Source: Paraphysoderma sedebokerense (Eukaryota; Blastocladiomycota; Physodermatomycetes; Physodermatales; Physodermataceae). From it: a stretch of 64,000 bases of DNA. Each line of letters starts with the position of its first letter. The stretch's first letter is position 1. Shown piece by piece: positions 23,969 through 36,717 of the stretch. A program made the translations under genes and the position numbers. The stretch lies in NCBI GenBank assembly GCA_025602915.1, contig JAHLJZ010000103.1, positions 1-64,000 on the forward strand, read 5' to 3'. The notes beneath the pieces are model-generated. The model had not been told where the DNA came from. It searched no databases and saw only the letters and a list, made by a program, of their open reading frames with translations.

Positions 23969-24305
23969 TATGCGATTGTATTTGGGTAATGTATACGATT
24001 AACTGCCGTGTATTTTTGTCCACAATCTATCCTTGGAGAAAAATTTATCGCTGCCACTTGAAACACGTGATGGTTCTTCAATGTCAGTACGATGACTCGA
24101 ATCTTTTCCAAAATCGAGGTTTTATTCGGGTATTTCCAACTGTTTTTCCGCTATATTTACATTGTACAAAAATAACAACCATAGGAACCACGCCGTATTA
24201 ACATTTTCAAATTATGATGATACAATTAAGTGACTTTACATTCCACGCTCGCTCTGGTTAAACCGCACCTCAGTTTATCATGCTATTTGAGGTTTCAATG
24301 ACTCA
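23969..24305. other. short intergenic region, no gene seen
   Basis: Upstream of PheRS beta and downstream of the Ser/Pro-rich gene. No element recognised. Confidence 0.4.
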
Positions 24306-25473
24306 TCAACCTCTCCTTCGCCTATTCTGCACCGTCATTACATGTACCTGAAACCTTCCACATTGATGATACTCTTGATTCAAAAGCGCACAATCCAATT
24401 CCCTACTTCGTATATGGTTTTCCGTTCCAGTAAGATTCTCGTGTGGCCCCGATGATGTGGAATCATCTATTGGCCGATTGAATAAGTTGCTACCATTCAC
24501 TAGCTGGGTTGACGTACACTGATAGTCGTTAGATCCCCCTGATTGAAGGAATTGGTGATTTGGCGATTGATTGTGCGAATCCGAGAATGCTGGATGATGC
24601 AGGATTGTGGAATCGAATGGGTTAATAGAGAACTCTTCTCTTGAATTAGACGCCGAGGATGATAATTCTGGAGTAGGTAGAAATGATGCACTAGTGGAGG
24701 ATGACGATGAAGGTGCACATGCGGCCTGCAAAAACGGGAAATGCATCCTCCTTGAAGGTCTTGGGGAAAGGACTATTGTTGGTCCTTCCGGCTTCTTGGA
24801 ATTGTTATGAGAGGTTGAAAATATGAGCGGTTCTGTTAATTTCGATGGTGTTGGGAGGGATTGAGGATTCGGTAGAGATTGGAGTGGACTGGAGATCGAG
24901 GACGTAGGCATGATATGGATAATATATTTGGCTCGTTGTTCCAACTGCGGGGTTTGAGTAGTTCCAAGACGTCGAACAATGATGGGAAGGGTAGTTCTTG
25001 CTTTGATACTTCTCTTCAGGTACAATTGACTAGGTTTTGGAATGGAGGATTTTAAGTTCCTTCTTCAACTCTGTTTTGAAATCTTTTCAACGTGCGGCGG
25101 GAGTTTCGACACGGCAATGATCGTGATTGTGATGCGGCGTTGAAAGTTGAAAAATTGGCTGCGCAGTGAGGCCGCTCTGGAGGCTTGGACGGACGACGCG
25201 GGCTGTTGTGCGATGTCGTCTGTCGATATTTTCAACTCCAGTTTACTCTTTTCGACAGTCGACCTTGATGTTCTCTGTGTTTAAAAAAGAGAGTGGGGTT
25301 GCAGGAGTTATAATTCGTGGATCAGCGGGTAGATGAAATGTTCCGTCAGATGATTTCTTTAATACTGGTGGTCCCGGCCCTCCCAGAGGAACGTCAGGTG
25401 ATTGTGTGCGACATTGCCGCTCCAACAGGTATCTAGGATAATAAGTAGGAAAAGTGATACAAATGGAAATCAT
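24306..25473 (-). CDS. Ser/Pro-rich disordered protein, exon structure unresolved
   Basis: I do not recognise the family. Two open segments look genuinely coding. The upstream one (about 25461-25303) has Pro/Gly-rich text (SPDVPLGGPGPPVLKKSSDG, ADPRIITPATPLSFLNTENI) and ends in a possible donor (AAG|GTCGAC). A frame through 25216-25040 reads SPRRPSKPPERP and SQSRSLPCRNSRRTLKRF. The downstream one (about 24930-24306) is Ser/Thr/Asn-rich (TPSKLTEPLIFSTSHNN, VLSPRPSRRMHFPFLQ, SSSSSTSASFLPTPELSS) and ends RRRRG. I could not find a single set of splice sites that joins all three. The composition suggests a regulatory, phosphorylated, intrinsically disordered protein. A further 5' exon may lie near 25545-25485 (TQINDIQRTQEAVVGFKE). 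Confidence 0.4.
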
Positions 25474-25540
25474 TACCTTCTTTAAACCCTACAACCGCTT
25501 CTTGCGTTCTTTGTATATCGTTAATTTGCGTCCCCACGAA

Positions 25541-26120
25541 ATGGGTGGACGTACTTAATATGTACTTTGTTCAACCGAACCACTCGAAAGCCAAGAAAAG
25601 GTGTGGGCGGGGGTATTTATTCTTAATATACAAGCAGCCTTTCTGCCATACACCACTCTCCCTTTTGTCCTTTTGTCTTGTCTGTTTCAAAATGCCAAAC
25701 TTTCCTTTGTTGGATATTGACTTTGCCGACACGTCATTGCTACTGATTTGCACAAAAAATACTTGTGAGCCACTCGTTGGGTTTGATTGAGAGGTTGTGT
25801 CGGGCGATCAACAGCGCATCTGTGACCCTGTCTTGGGCGTCTCGGAGACAATTACGTCACTGCTAACTGAAGGGCTACTGCTGACGGCGGAAACAGCCGA
25901 AAAAACAATCACTGCCAGGAATACAACTTGATAGGCATGAAGCATAATTTACATCCACGGAACCTTGTAGAAATAAGGATGATAAGACAAGACGAGTCTG
26001 TATTATTGTTATTCAAGTTCAGGCTTTAATTTATTCGACTTTGCTCCTCGGTATTGTGATTATAATTACACTAGAGTATGCGCAGAGTATATACATAAAA
26101 CTAAATTCTAATTCAGTTAT
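25541..26120. other. intergenic, no gene seen
   Basis: Between the Ser/Pro-rich gene and the 3' end of BCS1. A plus-strand 81-codon frame and an overlapping minus-strand 60-codon frame have no domain. Confidence 0.4.
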
Positions 26121-27714
26121 CTACCGGCCAATGTTCACAGCTTGTTCCGCATTCGCCACTGCTGATTTGGGAGAATCTCTCCAAAATACAAAATGCCCTT
26201 GTAAACCAGCCGTACTGATTTCGTCTCCATTATCAACATTTCTAACCCTTTTAACAAATTCCTCAGCCAACTCTTTTTCTCCTTCGTAAAATCTCAAAAA
26301 CATTTCTTTTATTTGGTAGTCGGTGGCGTAGTCTATCTTTTGCTTCACATCTACACGGCCTGGTCGGATAAGCGCCGGATCGAGACGGTCGAGGTGATTG
26401 GTTGTCATGAATATGATTCTTTCTTCGGCCGCGGCAACGCCGTCCAGAGCATTAAGGAGACCTGAAAAAGTAACGGACGAAGAATACCTAAATCATCCAG
26501 AGGTGTCAATTACAGTATCCAGCAAGTGTGGTCAACACGCAGCTCGAACGAGAGAAGTATAGCTACCCTTTTTCATCGCTCTGCGTCCTCTTGTTGAATG
26601 CAGCATCGACGTCTTCCAACAGCATAAAACTTCGCATGGGCATATTGGTTAATAAATGATTTAACCTATCATCTGTAAGTCCGCGTTCCGACAAATTCAA
26701 TACACAGATATTATATTCCAATTCACCGGCCAACGCCTGAATGAAACTTGATTTTCCGCTGCCGGGCGGACCATGTAATAAATAGCCACGTCGGTATGGA
26801 ATACCTGTGATCGATTATGATGTCAGTACGGATACAACTAAAGCACAAAGTGAAAGTAAAGTGAATGGAGACAATACCTCTCTCATTATACCATTTCCAG
26901 TTATTAATAAATCGTTTCACATCATCCAAGATGTAATCTGACACTCCATTATCAAGTACAACGCTTCCTAATGGCCTTTTCTTTCGTGGTTGACCAAAAG
27001 GTCTCCATTCTGGTCCATAGCTCGTATATACTACTGTCTTGCCAACCTGGGATTGAATGGCGTACGATTTCGCATCCTCCAAAAGCGTATGGAGAAGTGG
27101 TTGATCTCGACGAAGTGTAGTAATTGTTATTGTTTCCCATGGAGTGCCGCTGTGAAGATCGATAAGTTTAGTGTCTCGCTGTCGATATATCTTTAAATTT
27201 TGCAGATATCAGGTAAGCTCCAATAAGGCACCACTTAATTGAGTAGAATCAAAGACCGCAGAAACTCTACCATCATCCATGCACCTTGATACTTCATCCA
27301 ATGGTTTCCAAGTCCGGGAACGAGGTTAAACTCAGTGACACTTGCGCCATTATCGATTTGCCGAAAAGTAGTTTCCACGCTCAATTGATTACTCCGAACA
27401 CTATTCATCCACTGAACCAACTTTCCATCAGCACCTTGCTTCTTCGAGGTGGATTTACCCGATACACTAGATTTAACGGCATTACTTGCATTCCCTGCGT
27501 TGTCCTGTACTTTGCTCAACCAATTTAATACCCAATGATAGCTTTTGTCTTTACTCGGTATTTCTAACGTGACTAGTAAACGTCGTCGCAGTAATTGAGA
27601 TCCCTGTAGCACACCTTTCCGCAGAAAAGCAGCAGCAGTGCCGGTTGCTAGAAGGCCAATACCGGCCGAAAAATACGGATTAGATGAGATAACTGTACCT
27701 ACTGCGTCCATCAC
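26121..27714 (-). CDS. BCS1: BCS1-type mitochondrial AAA ATPase
   Basis: Inner-membrane translocase that inserts the folded Rieske Fe-S protein during complex III assembly. The N terminus has no cleavable presequence but a single span ([19 protein letters not shown]), as in BCS1. The BCS1-specific domain follows ([32 protein letters not shown], then after an intron [40 protein letters not shown]). In the AAA domain are Walker A ([18 protein letters not shown]), Walker B ([12 protein letters not shown]) and the sensor/Arg-finger region ([25 protein letters not shown]). The C terminus retains [16 protein letters not shown]. About five exons; length about 430 residues, normal for the family. Either of two adjacent Met codons could start translation. 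Confidence 0.94.
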
Positions 27715-28489
27715 TTACAATTCGGATGGCAGTCATCGCGGATATGTTTATTCCCAGGTCAATCACCAGGGCAATTTTCACGTGATGCTAGAAGTTAGAT
27801 TAATACAGCTCAGATTTATATTATTCGCTTAGTTTTATATCACGAAACCACTGTTTCATCGAGAGAGGGGGCATCTTTTGCTGCACTAAATCGAGCTTTC
27901 AATAAACTTTTCTATTGTTTCTATGCATTAAGGGGGTGTCATTCCCAATTCATAAAATCCCAGCCAGCTATCTGTCCAGCTTTTGAAGGTACTCAGTGAA
28001 AGCATGAGATAAAAATGAAAAACTGCTGCAACTTGCAAATACTGGAAGTATGCCTGTACATAAGTAGAGTTTGGGCAGATATTAAAACGCATATCCGTGA
28101 GCTCTGAAAATCCAACACCCAAAGAACGCGAGACACGAGAGCATAAGATAAAGAAAGTGTCTTCTACTTCGATGGACAAATTCTGGACTCCGATGAGTAT
28201 AATTACTAGTTTATGCGAGAAAGTTGCCACATATAGTATAAATAAATGAGTAAATAAAGCATTTCCAGAGTGACACTCATATTCTTTTTCGCTGTGAGTA
28301 TGTGCTAGTCAATCCAAATTGAATTTAAAAATCAGACGAGGAATTGCATTCCGAGGTTTATCCATTTGGACATTTGCTTCGCTCCAATTCTCCCCTCATC
28401 CGCGCTCCTTTTTATTCGCAACAACAAAAACATAAAAACCCCTTTCCATTTATTTCCTCTCCCATTCACTCTCCTATCCTCCATCCCAT
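27715..28489. other. intergenic region between divergent BCS1 and G-alpha genes
   Basis: Contains the 5' regions of two divergent genes. The last 150 nt before G-alpha are pyrimidine-rich, as often seen in fungal core promoters. A 100-codon minus-strand frame (27928-28230) has no domain. Confidence 0.45.
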
Positions 28490-30363
28490 ATGTACCTCAA
28501 GTCACTACTGAAGTGTTGCGGTCGCCGTAAGAAGGTTGGAGACAGCAAAAACCAAGTCGACCAAGAGTTAAAACTTGCTGCTCTAAAAGAGAAATTGAAC
28601 TTGAAAATATTAATTCTAGGTAAAACTTCATTTTTATTGTCACTCATATGGACTGACTTTTTTTCCTGCAGCCGTTCCAGAATTGCAACTGTTGACGAAT
28701 AGCACAAACTGGAATTATCATCGCGAATACAAGTTAACTCTTTCTGTCCTTATAGGTGCCGGAGAATCTGGAAAGTCAACAGTAATAAAACAAGTCAAGG
28801 CTGTAAACAAAATAAACCCTTCTCCCCAAGAAATAAACGATGTCATAAACGCTCTACGGAATAATGCGATATCTTCTATGCTCATTCTAATCCAACAAGC
28901 TGAGACTTATCAGTACGAGTATGAGACGGAGGAAGCAAAGGTACTTGCTTCACAAATTGGTTTGAATACAAAGCAAAAAGGTCAGAACTGCTTACTCAAT
29001 GTCAAATTTAAAAACAGGAATTCGCAAAGTATATATCAGCACTTGATGTCGAGGAATCTGAAGAGTTGGATCCAAAAGTTACAAAAGCTATAGAAACATT
29101 ATGGAAAGACAATGCAATTAAACAGACATTTGAACGAAAGACCGAATATTGGATACTGGAGGCATCAGATTAGTTAGTATTTTCCCTACTCAAACTCATG
29201 ACCATCTCTATCGTCACATAAGTATTTCGAATATCACGCTAAATGAACTCTGTCTCAACTTTTATTTATCAACTGTAAAATAGCTATTTCGACAATTTTG
29301 CTCGTTTTATGGAAGATGATTTCGTTCCCACTGAAGAAGATATAGTCATGGCAAGAGTGATGACAGTTGGAATCACCACGACGGAGGTTTCTGTTCCTCC
29401 ATGTCAAGTAACGTACGTCAGGCATTACTTCAGACGCCAAGAGCGTAGCAGAATTCCGACTTACTTATTTGGTTCAAATAGATTGGTAGATGTCGGAGGA
29501 CAGCGCAATGAGCGACGTAAATGGATTCACTGCTTTGATAATGTGAACGCTATCATATTTGTCGTCAATTTGGCCGGGTTGGTTTCTCATCCATACTTAA
29601 CAAGTTCTATAATCATCTAACGTTATATTTGCTATTTTCAATATAGATACAATATGGTAACATCTGAAACACTTATTCAGTTTATTTTTGATCCGCATCA
29701 ATATGTTCTGACTTTTCCGTATCACTCTTATAGGTACTATTCGAAGACCCCACGCAGAATCGAATGAAAGAATGTTTCAATCTATTCAAACAAACCGTGA
29801 ATAACGAAGTCTTTGCAAATACGCCACTATATCTACTGTTTAATAAAAAAGATCTGTTTGAGAAAAAAATACGGAAAGAACCGATTACAGTGTGCGAATG
29901 TTTTACAGATTACAAAGGTTCGTCTGCAAATGATATCTTGAAACTTTCGACAATCTTAATACAAGAAGCGAATGCTTTTTGCGAAAATTTTGGGTTCTAA
30001 CACATTTCTTATATTCAGGAACTGGCGAAATAAAAGATGCCCTAGACTATATTGATGATCTTTTTAGGGTACGCTCCACAGCAGGACTTTCTTCTTTCCC
30101 GTTCAAAATATTCCCTTCGCATAACTTACATATTTATTCTTCCGAATTTTCTATACGCTTCCATCGCGCCATTCACTTATCTCCTACGGCAACAGAGCCA
30201 AATTACCGCCGGCGATCCGAAACGACTTACGGTGTTCCATGTCGCAGCACGATACAAGAGAGATATTAAAACATGTTGGGACGATATCATCAATGACATA
30301 AAATCACAGAACAAGAAAGATATTGAAGCAGCATTAAACGCATTAGGAAAGACGGATCCTTGA
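28490..30363 (+). CDS. divergent heterotrimeric G protein alpha subunit
   Basis: GTP-binding switch coupling membrane receptors to effectors. P-loop [16 protein letters not shown] (split by an intron after residue about 44), switch [13 protein letters not shown] with the conserved Arg, switch [23 protein letters not shown] base-recognition motif ([12 protein letters not shown]), and helical-domain text ([18 protein letters not shown]) are all present. About nine exons, roughly 350 residues. Oddities: the N terminus is [15 protein letters not shown], so there is no Gly-2 for N-myristoylation, although a Cys-Cys pair could be palmitoylated. The TCAT-type guanine motif is replaced by [10 protein letters not shown]. 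The C terminus ends [10 protein letters not shown] without the Cys at -4 or the usual receptor-contact tail. Upstream in-frame Met-Gly was not found. It is a G-alpha by core motifs but an atypical subclass. Confidence 0.9.
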
Positions 30364-30875
30364 ATGTCTTGATAGAACATTCAATCAACTTGTACTAATG
30401 TATCGTTGCTGATCTGATGTGTTAAAAAATTATTGATTCGAATTAATATTAATGTAGAAATTCCCAAGCTTTAAATGTTTCTCTGGGGACAAGATGTTGC
30501 ATGAGAGAAAACGGATGCCAGGTTGGAACACTTAATGATCGTACGCTTGAGACGGATCAAGATTTAAGGCTATTCTAATTTGAGCATTGGAATTGAATGA
30601 GGTGGAGACAGGGAATTAAAAAAATTGGTCGATAGAACCATTCTTGGAATCAACATTGAATTTACTATTTACTCTTGAACCTTATTAACTGTTTAATTGT
30701 TGCTTTGTTGTAGAATCTAATTGAAATATTAAAATCTTGTTTCCTTACCTCATGACCGGATTCTTACACATCTGAGTCTTTTTGTCGATTTAGATAGTGA
30801 CTCAACGAATTAAGGAGTTGCAATTGTAGCAATCTGTCAGATAGTTTTTTAAAAAGTTTTTATTTCTTTCATGCA
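30364..30875. other. convergent 3' region
   Basis: Lies between the stop codons of G-alpha and the Erv2-like gene, A/T-rich, no gene or repeat recognised. Confidence 0.45.
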
Positions 30876-32154
30876 TTACCTCTCCCTCCTTATCTTGTCC
30901 TCTTTTGTGTTTTGGGTGCTTGAATTCAACTTTACGCTGCTACTACTTTTCTTTGAATTGTCTCCATTGGACGTCGAGTTCAACTTCAACACCCCACTCA
31001 CCCCTGTTACTTTACCAGTCTCTCTGAACTCTTTCCTTTTTATCTCCAACAATTTCAAGTAATCCTCCAGAAACATACTTCGTTTCTCCATCCTCATTAA
31101 TTTCTCCACTTCATCCATTTCTCTGGACTTTTCTAAACCACCGTACTCGTTCCCATTTTTGTCATCGCTAGGCGGTTTCTTTCCTTCTTTTTGTCGTTCC
31201 TCTTTCTCAATCTCTTCTAACTCTTCCTCCGCACATCCACATTTCCATCTGTCTCCGACTAAATTACAATCAAAAATAGTATGGTTTAACCGTAGATTCA
31301 CGTTATTGTGTATTTTACATAGATATTGACTCAGCGAGTCGCGGCTTGATGTGTCCGGAGGATACTTTTGGAGTAAATCGGAGAAATGATGAGCGCTGAG
31401 TACATGAGTAAGGACAGCAAATCAAGTTCGTCGGACAGATAGAAAAGAAAAGTAAGATAATAAGTAACGGTCAATTGACTTCCAAATTGCTTTACCGCCA
31501 AATTTGATCGGTAATAACTTAGGGGACTTTCTCGGTCATAGAAAGAAAGTACTCACCAATCTCCGCATGGATACAATCGACTTAATAAAAATAAATATGA
31601 CTTCATTGCTAGCTGTTCATTATCAGTTGGCACATTCGGAAATCGGGCAGCCATTGTATGTAGTAAATGCCATGTCGAACGACCTAACTCTTTTCTGTGT
31701 ACCGGAGATTAAAAATCATTCACACATCACAGAACCAAAAGCAATTTTTGAATAGCCAATGGTTAGATTCACTCCACAACAATCGTTAACAAAGTGAAAT
31801 TAGAATCACAGACCTTAAAGTTTGATTTCCCATTTCCTTCATGATGACTTTTCCATTAAACACATCCGTCTCATCATCTTTATTATTATTATTTCCATTC
31901 CCCCCACCATTCAAATCTCCGTTTCCATTTTGATATGAATTCTTATCCTTGTTGGTACTCAATAATGGCCCGCCTATCCTTCCCCACTCTGGTAACCTGT
32001 TGATAGGTTCTACCTCTATGGCATTAGAATTGGAAGAGAACTTTGATAATCGGATATCGTCCGTCGTAGATTGATAATATAGGTATGTAGTGATGAGGAA
32101 GAGAAAAGTTAAAGCGAATAATAGGCTTAATGGCCGAGAAAGTGACGGCATCAC
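30876..32154 (-). CDS. ERV2: Erv2-type FAD-dependent sulfhydryl oxidase, ER membrane anchored
   Basis: Makes disulphides de novo, passing electrons to oxygen. Three exons join in phase: 32154-31814, 31694-31557 and 31395-30876, total 332 residues. An N-terminal signal anchor (LLFALTFLFLITTYLYY) predicts a type II ER membrane protein. The ERV/ALR domain begins after RKELGRSTWHLLHTMAARFP and carries the redox centre YPCGDCAHHF, reconstituted exactly across intron 2, followed by KYPPDTSSRDSLSQYLCKIH, NNVNLRLNHTIFDC. A C-terminal C-G-C pair (WKCGCAEEE) matches the shuttle disulphide of Erv2 rather than the N-terminal shuttle of Erv1/ALR. Beyond it is an unusual charged extension of about 115 residues, Glu/Lys-rich then Ser/Asn-rich, probably disordered. 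The linker before the domain is Asn/Gly-rich. Confidence in the family is high. Confidence 0.93.
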
Positions 32155-32751
32155 GGAGGGAATATTTTCGACAGTCCGATGGGTTTTCTGACTCGCAGAG
32201 GAATATTGGGGTTATTAAAGATAATGAGATTCAGTTAGTTCTCAGAAGGTAAGACTCGAATTCCCTCAAAAGATTACAATCGTTTAAACATTCCATTGAT
32301 ATACAAAGCCAGTCAGGTTGAATGATGCTCCCTCTCTCAACAATGCTTGGTGGCTCACGAGGCTGAGTGATGAGGATGCCTTGTAACTGCGAATGCATTC
32401 TCGCGAATTCTAAAATTACATTACCATCGAAGAGAAATAGAGGAACACATGAGAGAGAATTAAGCAGACAACCTTTCCATTGACGGCGCAATTCAAGAAA
32501 TCGCACACATGCGAAGCATAAAACAAACTAATGTTTGGTATTTAATCTACACCCATATTGTATTGACCATGTTGACATATATTAACAAAGGTTTCTTACA
32601 CATTGTAAAATCGTTCCAATATCGACAAAGATACATGATTACCATCAATTATTCACAAGTTCTTTCCAATCTGTACATAGTATCATTGATGGATCATGTA
32701 AACAATCTAAAAACCAGCTTTCTCCACGCAGACGTAGACAAAGCTTGATGT
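32155..32751. other. intergenic, no gene seen
   Basis: Between the Erv2-like start and the PCNA stop. A 91-codon minus-strand frame (32231-32506) has no recognisable domain and is probably chance or UTR. Confidence 0.4.
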
Positions 32752-33892
<1,141 letters not shown>

Positions 33893-34510
33893 TGCGAATT
33901 TTGTGATTAGATTGAAAGATAAGTTAAGATATTGGGTACAAAGACGAGGAGGTTGTGAGGAGGAAAGAGCGGACGACGAGAATGGATGGGAATGGATGGG
34001 TCCAAATCACCATCACAACAGTCACGAGGGAAATTGGCGAGGATGTGAAGGATGAAGGTGAGCATGCATGACAGAGGGGATCTTCAGTAACCTTAGGCAG
34101 AGAAGAACTTATTATTAATTGCGTTTCTCATGAGTTGATATGATATCTTTTCAACTTATTTCATTATTTGTAGGTCAAATGTGTGTATTATAGCCGTCTG
34201 GCACTCAATAAATGACTAGGCCACGAATCAAGTCCCGGCTCAAATGTTGGGAATGATACACGATGATTTATAATTGACAGATAATACTTGAAATCTGATG
34301 AGATCTCGGCCCATACGTATGGTTCCGAAGACGAAGTCGAGTGGAATCGTATCTCACTCGCGTATTCCTTCATCAATGGTTTAAACATGCTGTATCTTAA
34401 GTTCAAAATAAGACCTCAATTGTATTTGTTAGGAAGGAAGCAAAGCAGTATTTTTTTCACTGCGAAGTCTGTATTTGATTATGACAAATATTAGGTCTGC
34501 TTCATCGGTT
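33893..34510. other. PCNA upstream region / peroxiredoxin 3' flank
   Basis: Contains the PCNA promoter. No clear box motif was recognised, and short frames here have no domain. Confidence 0.4.
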
Positions 34511-35418
34511 CTACAACTTGCTCAATACGCTGTCGACTCCACTGACGCTGACTCCAGTGTCTGGTTCTACGCCCAGAAACTTGACAACTCCGTCGTCTAT
34601 GACCATGGCAAACCGTTTAGAGCGGCCTTTACCCAATCCATGGGAAGATAAATCCCACGATAATCCCAACTTGTCGACGAATTCTCCATTCCCGTCGGCA
34701 ACCATCAAAATTTTGTCTTTGACACCTGGAATAAAGAGAAGTTGATCAAAACATGTATTTCTGAAGGGAAAACTCAAAAATTTCAAACCTTGATTCTTGC
34801 CCCAGGCATCCATAGCATATGCATCATTTGCTAATAATAGAATTCAATGTCAGTCCAGTTGACGAAACTGCCAAATCCATTCCTCCTTCTCTTCTTTGTT
34901 TTCAATATTAAAAAGCTGACAAAAATATGTACTTACTAGATAAACAGATGATTGTATTGATGCCTTTGGCTTTCAATGCATCATATTGCTTGAGGTAGCC
35001 AGGTAAGTGAGTATTTTGACAGGTCGGAGAAAACGCAGCAGGAAGCGCGAATAACACAACTCTCTTATTTTTCAACACTGCGGTTAAGAATTCAATAGTC
35101 AATAGAAGAGACAGATGATAATATAGTCATCTAATTCGTAAATACAATTCTGCCAGATGGAGTGTTTGTGCAAGCAACGAAGGAAGAAATACGTACGATC
35201 ACCAGTGGTAGTCTTCACAGGGGATCCACAGACTTTGATGTCGTAATTGTCGGGGTTATAAGGACTGTACCAAAGATTGACATCGAATGGAACTTTATCA
35301 CCAACTTTAATCTTTCCAAGGCAACAACACGACCAGTTAGTACATGAAAACCTACTACGTATGGTGCTTCGAGGCCACTAGAGGTTACTACCCGCGCCTC
35401 AATAAGAACACTTACCAT
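34511..35418 (-). CDS. PMP20-type peroxiredoxin, copy 1, with SKL peroxisomal signal
   Basis: Thiol peroxidase reducing hydroperoxides. The peroxidatic Cys lies in FALPAAFSPTCQNTHLPGYL. Downstream blocks NTIICLS, NDAYAMDAWGKNQG, DKILMVADGNGEFVDKLGL, GKGRSKRFAMVIDDGVVKFL are family-typical. The protein ends DSVLSKL, a canonical type 1 peroxisomal targeting signal, so this copy should be peroxisomal. The start codon forms a coding exon of its own: ATG at 35418-35416 is followed directly by GTAAGTG, and the intron (branch site TACTAAC, acceptor AAAG) leads to IKVGDKVPFDVNLWY. The same structure is found in copy 2. About five coding exons; roughly 185 residues. It is the downstream member of a head-to-tail tandem pair. 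Confidence 0.92.
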
Positions 35419-35872
35419 TGCTGCAATGGAGGAGTCAGAGTTCAAATAGTATTTATATAACTGCGGAATTCCAAGCGGAAGGGATGATGCGGGGGAGGAA
35501 GGAATTTAAAAGGTCCGGATATTTGGACAACCCGTCGTTCCACGCGCCAAGGCGGCAAAGAAACGCCAGAAATATCCAGAACGGCTACAGAAAAGTGTCC
35601 TGTGATTTCTGATTTCTGCATTACGGTGGAAAAGGAACAATATAAAAATGTGAAGCAAATTATCCGAGACATTTTGTGAATGTACCTGAATGTACACGAC
35701 AGCTACAGAATACGCAATATCGCTATCACAACTACAAGATTTCCATTTTCAATAGGGTGAAATTATACTATGCTGCGTTGTCGATTTATTGGAGAACTAA
35801 TCAATTAATGTATTCATGCCAGTTACCACATCGGTTGTATCTCTCTAAGAAATTATCCGTATCTTATGATCA
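35419..35872. other. spacer between tandem peroxiredoxin genes
   Basis: 454 nt upstream of copy 1 and downstream of copy 2. It should hold the copy 1 promoter and copy 2 terminator. No gene seen. Confidence 0.45.
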
Positions 35873-36717
35873 CTATAGATTAGCTAAAATACTCTCGGCT
35901 CCGCTGACGCTAACACCAGATTTTTCTTCTAGACCTAGATACTTTACCACTCCATCGTCAACTACCATTGCAAACCGTTTAGCTCGTACTTTACCCATAC
36001 CACTTGCAGACAAGTCCCGCGATAATCCCAGACTACTGACGAATTCACCATTTCCATCCGCAACCATTAAAATTTTATCTTCCACTCCTGTAGTTGAAAC
36101 GAAACGATTTGAGAAGTCTTAATCAAGCATTTTCTCCAAACAGAGGTGCACAAACCTTGGTTTTTGCCCCATGCATCCATGGCGTACGCATCGTTTGCTA
36201 TTATAACGAATTGATAAATCACAATTCAGTTAACGAACTCCAAATGCATGTTGTGTCCATCCTCTGTAAGTAACGTCAGCAGTAATACTTACTAGATAAA
36301 CAAATAATTGTATCGACGCCCTTTGCTTTAAAGTTATCGAATTGTTTAAGGTAGCCTGGTAAATGAGTATTCTGGCATGTAGGAGAGAATGCAGCAGGGA
36401 GTGCGAACAACACAACTTTCTTGTTTTTAAAGACTGTGGCGAGCGATTCCAAGCCATTCAATCAGAGTCAAATATCAGTACCATATAAATAAACGGCAAA
36501 ACGGTCAAACAGTAAGGTAGAAGATACAAACGATCGCCAGTGGTAGTCTTTACTGGGGATCCGCAAACTTTGACTTCATAGTTCTCGGCGCTATAAGGAC
36601 AGTACCAGAGGTTGATATCAAAGGGAACTTTATCACCGACTTTGATCTTGAATGATAAGGACATAACTTGTTAGTTCAGCGCCTAATGCAATGACAACAG
36701 CTTCTCACACTTACCAT
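35873..36717 (-). CDS. PMP20-type peroxiredoxin, copy 2, ending ANL
   Basis: Tandem paralogue of the neighbouring peroxiredoxin. Shared blocks include IKVGDKVPFDINLWY, VCGSPVKTTTGD, VVLFALPAAFSPTCQNTHLP, DKILMVADGNGEFVSSLGL, and AKRFAMVVDDGVVKYLG. The C terminus is AESILANL, so the SKL of copy 1 is replaced by ANL. ANL is the tail of human catalase (KANL), a weak peroxisomal signal, so localisation may be dual or cytosolic. ATG at 36717-36715 followed at once by GTAAGTGTG, with acceptor TTCAAG before ATCAAAGTC, repeats the one-codon first exon. An alternative in-frame ATG at 36664 (MSLSFKIKVG) lies within that intron and could start a variant without splicing. About five exons, roughly 185 residues. 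Confidence 0.92.

Noticed and set aside
31504-31755. 83-codon plus-strand frame
   Set aside because: Antisense to Erv2 exon 2.
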